From an uncultured Lysobacter sp. (GTDB lineage Bacteria; Pseudomonadota; Gammaproteobacteria; Xanthomonadales; Xanthomonadaceae), in NCBI GenBank assembly GCA_946480055.1, contig CAMLID010000092.1, forward strand, positions 1 to 12,973: a stretch of DNA of 12,973 bases, given 5' to 3'. Below are positions 6,486 through 12,973 of this stretch, one piece after another (positions within the stretch are counted from its first letter, which is position 1; every line of letters starts with the position of its first letter). Made by a program: the position numbers and the translations under genes. The notes under the pieces were generated by a model. The model saw nothing but the letters and a program-made list of their open reading frames with translations. It did no database searches and was not told the DNA's origin.

Positions 6486-6518
6486 TGTGCCTACAGGACA
6501 CTCACCTCGTTGTGCCTA
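6486..6518. repeat. Direct repeat TGTGCCTA in the thrE/mlaE divergent region
   Basis: Two exact copies of TGTGCCTA (6486-6493 and 6511-6518) start 25 bp apart between the divergent thrE-like and mlaE-like genes. Their placement upstream of both genes would suit a regulator binding two turns apart on the helix. A possible -10 (TATCCT, 6524-6529) follows for the rightward operon, without a good -35 box. Confidence 0.4.
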
Positions 6519-6543
6519 GCCTGTATCCTCCGCCCGAGGCCCT

Positions 6544-7662
6544 ATGACCGCACCGTCCACGCACACGCCGCAGATCGCCGCCGACGCCCGGACGCCGTCG
6601 CGATTGCGGCTATCCGGGCGCTGGACGCTGGAGAACGCCAACGCGATCTCGGCCGCGCTGCACGGCGCGCCGCACGACGCGACCACGGTCGACGCCAGCG
6701 CGGTCGATCGGCTGGACTCGGTCGGTGTGCTGCAGCTGATGCGCTTCGCGCGCCGGCGTGGACTCGACTTCGACGCCTTCGCCTTCCACGACAACCATCG
6801 CGCCCTGGTCAACGCGATCGAGGACGTTTCCGACGAGCGCCCGAAGAAGAAACGCGAATACGGCGTCTACGCCGCGCTCGCGCGCCTGGGCCACGCGGTC
6901 ACCGACAACTGGAAGGAAGTGCTGGCGCTGATCGCCTTCTTCGGCGAAACGCTGGTGAAGATCCTGCGCCTGTTCAAGGACCCGGGCCGCTTCCGCCCGA
7001 CCGCGACCGTGCACCACATGGAGCAGGTCGGCCTGGACGCGGTGCCGCTGATCGCCCTGCTGTGCTTCCTGGTCGGCGCGGTGGTGGCGTTCCTGGGCGC
7101 GACCATCCTGCGCGACTTCGGCGCGACCATCTTCGTGGTCGAACTGGTCAGCATCTCGTTCCTGCGCGAGTTCGGCGTGCTGCTGACGGCGATCGTGCTG
7201 GCCGGCCGCACCGCCAGCGCGTTCACCGCCCAGATCGGCGCGATGGTCAGCCGCGAGGAAGTCGACGCGATCCGCACCCTGGGCATGGATCCGATCGACC
7301 TGCTGGTGATCCCGCGCGTGCTGGCGCTGCTGGTGATGCTGCCGCTGCTGACCTTCGTGGCGATGATCTTCGGCCTGCTCGGCGGCCTGACCGTCGGCGC
7401 CTACAACCTCGACATCCCGCCGCAGCAGTACCTGGCGCGCATGCACGAGACCATGGAGCTGCGACATTTCCTGGTCGGCCTGTCGAAGGCACCGGTGTTC
7501 GCCCTGCTGATCAGCCTGATCGGCTGCCTGGAAGGTCTGCAGGTCGAAGGCACCGCGCAGTCGGTCGGCGAACGCACGACCTCCAGCGTGGTCCAGGCGA
7601 TCTCGCTGGTGATCATCATCGACGCCTTCGCCGCGATCTGGTTCATGGAGGTCGGATTTTGA
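6544..7662 (+). CDS. STAS-MlaE fusion, lipid ABC transporter permease
   Basis: Inner-membrane permease subunit of an MCE-type phospholipid transporter, 372 aa. Residues about 18-95 form a STAS domain containing DASAVDRLDSVG (50-61), the role played in E. coli by the separate MlaB. Residues 105-372 are the MlaE (DUF140) permease, with the interface helix around 125-147, five or so membrane helices, EQVGLDAVPLI (160-170) and the family motif AGRTASAFTAQIGAM (220-234) that contacts the ATPase. STAS Ser59 aligns with MlaB Thr52 of the DTAG motif. The ATG at 6544 has GAGG (6536-6539) 4 nt upstream. The stop overlaps the next start by 4 nt (TTGA). First gene of a five-gene operon: permease, ATPase, CPBP protease, MCE protein, lipoprotein. 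Confidence 0.93.
   Translation: MTAPSTHTPQIAADARTPSRLRLSGRWTLENANAISAALHGAPHDATTVDASAVDRLDSVGVLQLMRFARRRGLDFDAFAFHDNHRALVNAIEDVSDERPKKKREYGVYAALARLGHAVTDNWKEVLALIAFFGETLVKILRLFKDPGRFRPTATVHHMEQVGLDAVPLIALLCFLVGAVVAFLGATILRDFGATIFVVELVSISFLREFGVLLTAIVLAGRTASAFTAQIGAMVSREEVDAIRTLGMDPIDLLVIPRVLALLVMLPLLTFVAMIFGLLGGLTVGAYNLDIPPQQYLARMHETMELRHFLVGLSKAPVFALLISLIGCLEGLQVEGTAQSVGERTTSSVVQAISLVIIIDAFAAIWFMEVGF
7647..7652 (+). promoter_or_regulatory. Strong ribosome site fixing a TTG start
   Basis: GGAGGT lies 6 nt before the TTG at 7659, within the last codons of the permease gene. It is the best Shine-Dalgarno match in the operon and supports a TTG start for the ATPase; no ATG or GTG in this frame lies near the required N-terminus. 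Confidence 0.75.
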
Positions 7663-8480
7663 GCCAGACCATCGACGACCCGCGCGAACACATCGACGCC
7701 GACACCCCGATCATCCGCGTGCGCGGCCTGGTCAACCGCTTCGGCGAGCAGATCGTGCACGACGGCCTGGACCTGGACGTGAAACCCGGCGAGATCCTGG
7801 GCGTGGTCGGCGGCTCGGGCACCGGCAAATCGGTGCTGATGCGCTCGATCCTGGGCCTGCGCCGACCCGACGAGGGCCGCATCGACGTGCTGGGCATCGA
7901 CGCGCGCACCGAGGACCCGGCGCGCCGGCGCGAGATCGAGCGCAACACCGGGGTGCTGTTCCAGGACGGCGCGCTGTTCTCCTCGCTGACCGTGGGCGAG
8001 AACGTGCAGGTGCCGCTGAAGGAGTACCACAGCGACCTGCCCGATTCGCTGCGCTACGAGCTGTCGCTGCTCAAGGTCAAACTCGCCGGCCTGCCCGCCG
8101 ATGCGATCAACAAGCTGCCCTCGCAATTGTCCGGCGGCATGCGCAAGCGCGCCGGGCTGGCGCGCGCGCTGGCGCTGGACCCGCCGCTGCTGTTCCTGGA
8201 CGAACCCACGGCCGGCCTGGACCCGATCGGCGCGGCCGCGTTCGACCGCCTGATCCGCACCCTGCAGCAGGCGCTGGGCCTGACCGTGTTCCTGATCACC
8301 CACGACCTCGACACCCTGTACGCGATCTGCGACCGCATCGCCGTGCTCGCCGACCGCAAGGTGATCGCCTGCGCGCCGATGGCCGAGATCGAACGACTCG
8401 ATCACCCCTGGGCGCACGAATACTTCCACGGCCCGCGCGCGCGCGCGGCCCAGGTCGCGCGCGACAAAAACACCGCCTGA
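7659..8480 (+). CDS. MlaF-type ABC transporter ATP-binding protein
   Basis: Cytoplasmic ATPase that powers lipid movement by the MlaE permease, 273 aa. Walker A GGSGTGKS (51-58), Q-loop Gln102 followed by GALFSSLTVGENVQVPL typical of the MlaF branch, signature LSGGM (157-161), Walker B LLFLDEP (177-183) and H-loop His215 (ITHD) are all intact, so it should be active. The start is TTG at 7659, overlapping the permease stop as TTGA with GGAGGT 6 nt upstream. Reading the same frame further upstream would run out of frame through the permease gene and is rejected. The C-terminal tail (about 258-273) is Arg/Ala-rich and less conserved. Translation is probably coupled to the permease, which fits a fixed subunit ratio. 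Confidence 0.96.
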   Translation: MSQTIDDPREHIDADTPIIRVRGLVNRFGEQIVHDGLDLDVKPGEILGVVGGSGTGKSVLMRSILGLRRPDEGRIDVLGIDARTEDPARRREIERNTGVLFQDGALFSSLTVGENVQVPLKEYHSDLPDSLRYELSLLKVKLAGLPADAINKLPSQLSGGMRKRAGLARALALDPPLLFLDEPTAGLDPIGAAAFDRLIRTLQQALGLTVFLITHDLDTLYAICDRIAVLADRKVIACAPMAEIERLDHPWAHEYFHGPRARAAQVARDKNTA

Positions 8481-8507
8481 CACCGGGCCACGCAAGGACG
8501 CACAGGT

Positions 8508-9380
8508 TTGCTCCCCGCACTCTCCCCCCATATCGCCGCCATCGACCACCTGCCCTGGGCCGCGCTCGCGCTGGCCTCGCTGCTGCTGTGGTGGCCGCGC
8601 CTGCGCGTCGCCAGCCTGGTCCTGCTCGCGCTCGCCGGCGTGGCCGGTTTCGCGCTCGGCCAACTCGACGTCCGGGCACTGATCGCACTGGCGCTGCTGG
8701 CGCTGGCCGGCTGGATGATCCTGCCGGCGCGGGCGAAGGCCGCGCGCATCGCCGGGCACGCGCTGTTCGTGCTGGTCGCGCTCGCCTTGGGTTTTCATGC
8801 CGCGCCGGGCTTCCACAATCCGCTCGCGATCCCGCCGACCCGGATCACGCCCGACGCGATCGAATTCAGCATGTACCTCAATCTCGACAAGCCGCTGGTT
8901 GGGTTCTGGTTGCTGCTGGCCTGGGGCGGCGTACAGCGCGAGCGTGCGCCGGTCGACTGGTTCAAGGCCGCCTTGCCGGCCTGCCTGGCCGCGTCGGCGC
9001 TGTGCCTGGGCCTGACCTATGCGCTGGGCCAGATCGCCTGGGCGCCGAAGTGGCCGGCCTGGGGCCTGCTGTGGGCGCTCAACAACCTGCTGCTGGTGAC
9101 CCTGGCCGAAGAGGCGCTGTTCCGCGGTTACCTGCAGGAAGGCCTGATGCGGCGCTGGCGCGAACGGCGCTGGGGCGACGCGGCGGCGATCGCGGTCGCC
9201 GCCGTCGCGTTCGGTCTGGTCCATCTGGCCGGCGGCTGGGCCTGGGCGCTGCTGGCCACGGTAGCCGGCGCCGGCTACGGTCTGGCTTATCGTCGGGGCG
9301 GATTGCAGGCCGCGATGCTGACGCACTTCGGCCTCAACCTGCTGCACTTCACCGCGTTCACTTACCCCATGCTGGCATGA
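8508..9380 (+). CDS. CPBP family intramembrane metalloprotease
   Basis: Polytopic membrane protein of 290 aa with about eight hydrophobic segments. The C-terminal half has the CPBP (Abi/CAAX-protease) motifs: EEALFR (201-206, the EExxxR zinc-site motif), FGLVH (235-239) and HFGLN (273-277). All predicted metal ligands (Glu201, Glu202, His239, His273) are present, so an active Rce1-like protease is expected. The N-terminal 150 residues are hydrophobic and not recognised. The start is TTG at 8508 with AAGGA about 10 nt upstream. It lies 27 nt after the ATPase gene and 46 nt before the MCE gene on the same strand, so it is probably cotranscribed with lipid-transport genes. Its substrate is unknown; a link to the operon is inferred from position only. 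The codon usage looks like that of its neighbours, with no sign of recent insertion. Confidence 0.9.
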   Translation: MLPALSPHIAAIDHLPWAALALASLLLWWPRLRVASLVLLALAGVAGFALGQLDVRALIALALLALAGWMILPARAKAARIAGHALFVLVALALGFHAAPGFHNPLAIPPTRITPDAIEFSMYLNLDKPLVGFWLLLAWGGVQRERAPVDWFKAALPACLAASALCLGLTYALGQIAWAPKWPAWGLLWALNNLLLVTLAEEALFRGYLQEGLMRRWRERRWGDAAAIAVAAVAFGLVHLAGGWAWALLATVAGAGYGLAYRRGGLQAAMLTHFGLNLLHFTAFTYPMLA

Positions 9381-9426
9381 TGTCCGCCACGAACCGCCCC
9401 CAGGGGCTCATCGTCTCAGGTGCCTG

Positions 9427-10353
9427 ATGGAAACCAAGGCCAACTACGTCCTCATCGGCGCGTTCACGATCATCGCGACGCTGTTCCTGCTGCTGTTCGC
9501 GCTGTGGGCCGCCAAGTATTCGTCGGAGAAGAGCTGGCGCGAGTACGCGGTAATCTTCAACGAACCCGTCACCGGTCTGTCCGAAGGCAGCACGGTGCAA
9601 TACAACGGCATCTCGGTCGGCACCGTGAAGCTGCTGCGGCTGGCGCCGGACGACCCGCGCCGGGTGATCGCGCAGCTGCGCCTGCAGGCCGACGCGCCGA
9701 TCAAGGCCGATACCCGCGCCAAGCTGTCGCTGACCGGCATCACCGGCAGCCCGATCATCCAGCTCACCGGCGGCAGCCCCGGCAGCCCGGCCTTGGCCGA
9801 CGTCGACCGCCGCGAAATCCCGGTGATCCAGACCGAAGCCTCGGCCCTGCAGAACATCGCCGACACCGCCAATCGCCTGGTCGCGCGCCTGGACCAGGTG
9901 CTCAGCGACGAGAACGTCAAGCGCGTGTCGAACACGCTGTCGAACATCGAGGCCATGACCGGCTCGATCGCCGATCAGCGCGAGGACCTGCGCGCGCTGA
10001 TCGTCAACGCGCGCAAGTCCAGCGAACAGCTGTCGGCGACCTTGGACACCACTAACCAGGCGGTCAAGAACGTCGACCGCGAACTGGTCGCCAAGCTGCC
10101 CGGGCTGATCGCCAAGCTCGACAGCACCCTGACCCGCCTCGACTCGGCCGCCAACGGCGCCAACGGCATCCTCAACGACAACCGCGCCGCGATCAGCAGC
10201 TTCGCCAACGACGGCCTGGCCCAGCTCGGCCCGACCCTGGCCGAACTGCGCGTGCTGGTGCGCGACCTGCGCCGCATCAGCGACCGCATCGACAGCAACC
10301 CGACCCGTTACCTGCTCGGCCGCGACGCCCAGAAGGAGTTCGAGCCGCAATGA
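9427..10353 (+). CDS. MlaD family MCE protein
   Basis: Periplasmic lipid-binding ring subunit anchored in the inner membrane, 308 aa. One N-terminal helix (about 8-28) follows METKANYVLIG, a typical MlaD-family start. A single MCE domain covers about 38-115 (FNEPVTGLSEGSTVQYNGIS, then GTVKLL). Residues 138-290 are a long, mostly helical, heptad-like tail ending in NPTRYLLGRD. MlaD of E. coli is about 183 aa, so the tail is a real extension and could form part of a channel towards the outer membrane, as described for the helical needles of PqiB-type MCE proteins. The ATG at 9427 has AGGT 6 nt upstream. Its stop overlaps the next start as ATGA, implying coupled translation with the lipoprotein. 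Confidence 0.94.
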   Translation: METKANYVLIGAFTIIATLFLLLFALWAAKYSSEKSWREYAVIFNEPVTGLSEGSTVQYNGISVGTVKLLRLAPDDPRRVIAQLRLQADAPIKADTRAKLSLTGITGSPIIQLTGGSPGSPALADVDRREIPVIQTEASALQNIADTANRLVARLDQVLSDENVKRVSNTLSNIEAMTGSIADQREDLRALIVNARKSSEQLSATLDTTNQAVKNVDRELVAKLPGLIAKLDSTLTRLDSAANGANGILNDNRAAISSFANDGLAQLGPTLAELRVLVRDLRRISDRIDSNPTRYLLGRDAQKEFEPQ

Positions 10354-11027
10354 CCTCCCGTACCCTGCCCCGCCCATATGCATTGCTGCGTCGTGCCGCC
10401 GGCCTGAGCCTGCTGCTGACGCTGAGCGCCTGTTCGATCCTGAGCGACAAGCCCAAGCAACGCTCGACCCTGTACGCGCCCGACCCGCGCGTGCAGGCCG
10501 ACGCCTCCTGGCCGAACGCCGACTGGCAGCTGTCGCTGACCCCGCCGACCTCCGCGCGCATGATCGACAGCCTGCGCATCGCGGTGCGGCCGGCCCCGAA
10601 CGAGCTGCAGGTCTACAAGGGCGCCGGCTGGGCCAAGCCACCCGGCGAGATGCTGCAGGACGCGCTGCTGCGCGCGCTCGAGGATTCGGGCCGGATCGGT
10701 GCGGTCGCGCGCCAGGGCAGCGGCGCCGCCGCCGACTACAAGCTGGTGCTGGACCTGCGCCGCTTCGAATCCGACTACGGCAACGGCGAAGCGCTGCCCT
10801 CGGCGACCATCGAAGTCAGCGCCAAGCTGCTGCACAACAGCGACCAGAAGATCGCCGCCGCGCGCACCTTCGTGCAGAGCCAGCGCGCGTCCACCACTGC
10901 GGTGCCGGACGTGGTCACCGCATTCGACGGCGCCCTGGCCGCAATCACCCGCGACCTCGGCGGCTGGATCCTGAGCAGCGGCAACGCCCACGAGCAGACC
11001 GAACACCCGCGCAGCACGCACCGCTGA
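10350..11027 (+). CDS. ABC-type transport auxiliary lipoprotein (PqiC/YmbA-like)
   Basis: A 225-aa lipoprotein of the ABC_trans_aux family, the outer-membrane partner of MCE transporters (PqiC/YmbA in E. coli). The N-terminus is a lipoprotein signal with a basic start, hydrophobic stretch LSLLLTL and lipobox L25-S26-A27-C28. Residue +2 is Ser, so by the E. coli Lol rule it should go to the outer membrane. A TLYAPDPR stretch precedes the mature domain (RIAVRPAPNELQVYKGAGWA, about 76-95), which matches the family's conserved central segment. The C-terminal 20 residues are polar and likely disordered. The start overlaps the MCE gene stop by 4 nt. Last gene of the operon; no terminator is visible before the convergent neighbour 7 nt away. 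Confidence 0.93.
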   Translation: MTSRTLPRPYALLRRAAGLSLLLTLSACSILSDKPKQRSTLYAPDPRVQADASWPNADWQLSLTPPTSARMIDSLRIAVRPAPNELQVYKGAGWAKPPGEMLQDALLRALEDSGRIGAVARQGSGAAADYKLVLDLRRFESDYGNGEALPSATIEVSAKLLHNSDQKIAAARTFVQSQRASTTAVPDVVTAFDGALAAITRDLGGWILSSGNAHEQTEHPRSTHR

Positions 11028-11034
11028 GGCGCGC

Positions 11035-11832
11035 TTACACCACGAACGTATCCGTCGGCCGCAAAACGCGACCGGCCGCCGCGCCGCGATAGGGTAAAGC
11101 CGGCACGGTTTCGACCGCGATCGCTTCATCCCCGATGCGCCGGCTGCGCAAGGCGATCGCGCCGAGGTGATCGGTGTCGACGCCGAAACTCCAGAAGCGC
11201 CAGGCCGGCGACGCCGCGCCGTTGCGCTGCAGCCGCGGCGCGCCGTCGTCGCCGGACGCGAACGCGATACGGTCGAACGGCAGCCGCAACCCGCGCCCGC
11301 TGGCCTTGGCGTAGGCCTCCTTCAACGTCCAGCTGCGCAAAAAGGCATCGCCGCGGCGTTCCGGCGCCAGCGCCAGCAGCGCGGCCAGTTCGTCCGCAGC
11401 CAGGGTGCGCGCCGTCCACAGCTCGCTGGTTTCGCGGCCGCGCAGTTCCAGATCCAGACCGGCACGGCCGCCGGGCGCGACCAGGCAGCCGACCAGGCCG
11501 GCGCAATGCGACAGGCTGAACGCCAGTCCCGCCGCGTCCAGCGCGCGCGGACGCCCGTACGCGCCGCGCGCGTAACGCCAGTCCTGCGGCGGCCGCGGCC
11601 GGCACGCCGACAGCGCGTGCCGCACCAGCAGGCGCGCGACCAGGCCCTCGCGCCGTACCGCGTCGATCCGCAGCCGATCCAGGCGCGTACGCTCGTCGTC
11701 GCCCAGCAGGCCACGCTGGGCCTCGTAGACGGCATCGTGGGCGGCGTCTACCTCGGCCAGGAACAGCCGCGGCGCGGCGTCGCCGCTGGGCGTGGGCGGT
11801 TCCATCGCGGGTCGGTCGGCAGGGCCGGTCAT
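11035..11832 (-). CDS. 4'-phosphopantetheinyl transferase (Sfp type)
   Basis: Cytoplasmic enzyme that moves phosphopantetheine from CoA to a serine of carrier proteins in fatty-acid, polyketide or nonribosomal-peptide synthesis. From the start used here (265 aa), the family motifs are YGRPRA (about 92-97), FSLSH (105-109), GLDLE (125-129, metal-binding Asp127 and Glu129) and WTLKEAYAK (168-176, with Glu172 and Lys176). All are intact, and the length fits Sfp-type enzymes. The start is uncertain: in-frame starts lie at 11877, 11856, 11832 and 11805, none with a ribosome site. Homologous sequence seems to begin near RLFLAEVD, after all four. A TATGCT (11862-11867) just before the ATG at 11856 could give a leaderless message. 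No carrier-protein gene is in the window, so the target is unknown. Confidence 0.9.
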   Translation of the reverse strand: MTGPADRPAMEPPTPSGDAAPRLFLAEVDAAHDAVYEAQRGLLGDDERTRLDRLRIDAVRREGLVARLLVRHALSACRPRPPQDWRYARGAYGRPRALDAAGLAFSLSHCAGLVGCLVAPGGRAGLDLELRGRETSELWTARTLAADELAALLALAPERRGDAFLRSWTLKEAYAKASGRGLRLPFDRIAFASGDDGAPRLQRNGAASPAWRFWSFGVDTDHLGAIALRSRRIGDEAIAVETVPALPYRGAAAGRVLRPTDTFVV

Positions 11833-11907
11833 GCGCAGGCGCCGGGGTGGGGGCATCGCCGAGCATACCGTCGCCACCGCGCGACCGGGCCCGCGCGACG
11901 CCCGGCT

Positions 11908-11936
11908 TTGAGCTGAGGGCGCAAACCCGCGACAAT
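11908..11936 (+). promoter_or_regulatory. Candidate sigma70-type promoter of the ETF-QO gene
   Basis: TTGAGC (11908-11913) and GACAAT (11931-11936) are 17 bp apart, each with four consensus matches including the most important bases. Transcription would start near 11943, leaving a leader of about 21 nt that contains the GGAG ribosome site. Confidence 0.45.
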
Positions 11937-11963
11937 TCCAGCCTCAGCAAGCGGAGAGCCAGC

Positions 11964-12973
11964 ATGAGCGAACACAGCCCCAACCCCGCCGAGGTCGAAC
12001 GCGACGTCATGGAGTACGACGTCGTCACCGTCGGCGCCGGTCCGGCCGGCCTGTCGTTCGCGATCCGCCTCAAGCAGCTCAACCCGGAGATCTCGGTCTG
12101 CGTGATCGAGAAGTCCAGCATCATCGGCGCCCACATCATCTCCGGCGCGGTGATCGAGACCGGCCCCTTGGACGCGCTGCTGCCTAACTGGCGCGACAAC
12201 CCGCCGCCGATCTGCGTGCCGGTCACCCAGGACGAGTTCTGGCTGCTGACCAAGGAAGGCGCGCACCGCCTGCCGGTGCCGCCGGGCATGAACAACCACC
12301 ACGGTAACGTGATCGTCAGCCTGGGCGCGACCTGCGCCTGGCTGGCACCGCAGGCCGAGGCCCTGGGCGTGGAGATCTATGCCGGCTTCGCCGCCTCCGA
12401 GACCCTGCACGACGCCGACGGCCGCGTGGTCGGCGTGCGGATCGGCGACATGGGCGTGGCCAAGGACGAATCGCACAAGCCCGGCTACACCGCCGGCATC
12501 GACATCCGCGCCAAGGTCACCGTGTTCGCCGAGGGCGCGCGCGGGCATCTGACCAAGCGCCTGATCAAGCGTTTCGGCCTGGACGCGAACAGCGATCCGC
12601 AGGGCTATTCGATCGGCATCAAGGAACTGTGGCAGGTACCGGAAGACCGCGTCACGCCGGGCAAGGTCGTGCACAGCTTCGGCTGGCCGGCCGACAACCG
12701 CACCTACGGCGGCAGCTTCCTGTACCACCTGGACAAGGGCCGCATCGCCCTGGGCTACGTCAGCGGCCTCGACTACCGCGATCCCGAGTACAAGCCCTGG
12801 GAAGCCTTCCAGCAGTGGAAGAACCACCCGACGGTGAAGCCCCTGCTCGAAGGCGGCAACCTGGTCTCGGCCGGCGCGCGCGCGATCGTCACCGGCGGCT
12901 GGCAGTCGCTGCCCAAGGTCGAGATGCCCGGCGCGCTGCTGATCGGCGACACCGCCGGCCTGCTCAACGTGCC
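11964..12973 (+). CDS. Electron-transfer flavoprotein-ubiquinone oxidoreductase (5' part)
   Basis: Membrane-associated FAD/4Fe-4S enzyme that passes electrons from reduced ETF, from fatty-acid and amino-acid breakdown, to ubiquinone. The window ends inside the gene after 336 codons; the family is usually about 545-560 aa, so the C-terminal cluster with its four cysteines lies outside. Visible parts are the FAD-binding GAGPAGL (24-30), EKSSIIGAHIISGAVI (50-65), the membrane/quinone-region segments GMNNHHGN (about 108-115), GGSFLYHLDKGRIALGYVSG and LDYRD, and GALLIGDTAGLLNV near the edge. The ATG at 11964 has GGAG (11953-11956) 7 nt upstream and a promoter further up. It is divergent from the phosphopantetheinyl transferase. 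Confidence 0.95.
   Translation, partial: MSEHSPNPAEVERDVMEYDVVTVGAGPAGLSFAIRLKQLNPEISVCVIEKSSIIGAHIISGAVIETGPLDALLPNWRDNPPPICVPVTQDEFWLLTKEGAHRLPVPPGMNNHHGNVIVSLGATCAWLAPQAEALGVEIYAGFAASETLHDADGRVVGVRIGDMGVAKDESHKPGYTAGIDIRAKVTVFAEGARGHLTKRLIKRFGLDANSDPQGYSIGIKELWQVPEDRVTPGKVVHSFGWPADNRTYGGSFLYHLDKGRIALGYVSGLDYRDPEYKPWEAFQQWKNHPTVKPLLEGGNLVSAGARAIVTGGWQSLPKVEMPGALLIGDTAGLLNV

Noticed and set aside
6441..7658. Upstream extension of the MlaF-like frame, giving 679 aa
   Set aside because: The extension is the permease gene read in the wrong frame; GGAGGT before the TTG at 7659 marks the true start.
7401..9347. 648-codon open frame on the minus strand
   Set aside because: Antisense to the ATPase and CPBP genes, both with intact motifs; the translation is Gln/Arg/Gly-rich and unrecognisable.
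11862..11867. TATGCT as a definite promoter for the phosphopantetheinyl transferase
   Set aside because: No -35 box is found at the proper distance and the true start codon is unclear, so it is only mentioned with the gene.
11829..12827. 332-codon minus-strand frame opposite ETF-QO
   Set aside because: Antisense to a well recognised ETF-QO; no motif and biased composition.
1..12973. CRISPR arrays, tRNA or rRNA genes, insertion sequences, riboswitches
   Set aside because: I saw no regularly spaced repeats, cloverleaf, transposase or known aptamer layout on either strand.

Overview
The window is about 13 kb of very GC-rich bacterial chromosome with dense genes, frequent GTG/TTG starts and stop/start overlaps. 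Protein styles (RimI, an H-NS with a TWTGRGKQPRWL tail, paired DUF4124 proteins, fused ThrE exporter, STAS-MlaE) and a GTAG-type REP element point to a gammaproteobacterium of the Xanthomonadales, most like Lysobacter. That assignment is inferred from sequence style and was not searched. Most content is conserved core chromosome. I see no phage, insertion sequence, CRISPR array, tRNA or rRNA.

Left part: positions 1-224 are noncoding, with C10 and G10 homopolymer tracts and a REP-like palindrome. A leftward operon follows, read pssA (phosphatidylserine synthase) -> a small Ala-rich protein resembling DNA polymerase III psi (HolD) -> rimI (N-acetyltransferase). Its members overlap by 4-nt GTGA junctions, which moves the rimI start to 713. 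pssA may be made from a leaderless mRNA. Divergent from it, two tandem DUF4124 envelope proteins lead into proS (prolyl-tRNA synthetase with editing domain).

Middle: a monocistronic H-NS family gene sits between proS and a bidirectional terminator. Both its flanks carry repeated AT-rich GATTATC-type motifs, unusual in this GC-rich DNA and a possible nucleation or autoregulation system. A leftward fused threonine/serine exporter (ThrE family) follows.

Right-centre: the most interesting block is a rightward five-gene lipid-transport operon, STAS-MlaE permease -> MlaF ATPase (TTG start with a strong ribosome site) -> CPBP intramembrane metalloprotease -> MlaD/MCE protein -> PqiC-like outer-membrane lipoprotein. 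It combines a Mla-type inner-membrane complex with a Pqi-type lipoprotein, lacks separate MlaB and MlaC, and has a protease gene in the middle.

Right end: a convergent Sfp-type 4'-phosphopantetheinyl transferase ends 7 nt from the lipoprotein gene. Divergent from it, with a good sigma70-like promoter, is the start of electron-transfer flavoprotein-ubiquinone oxidoreductase, cut by the window edge.
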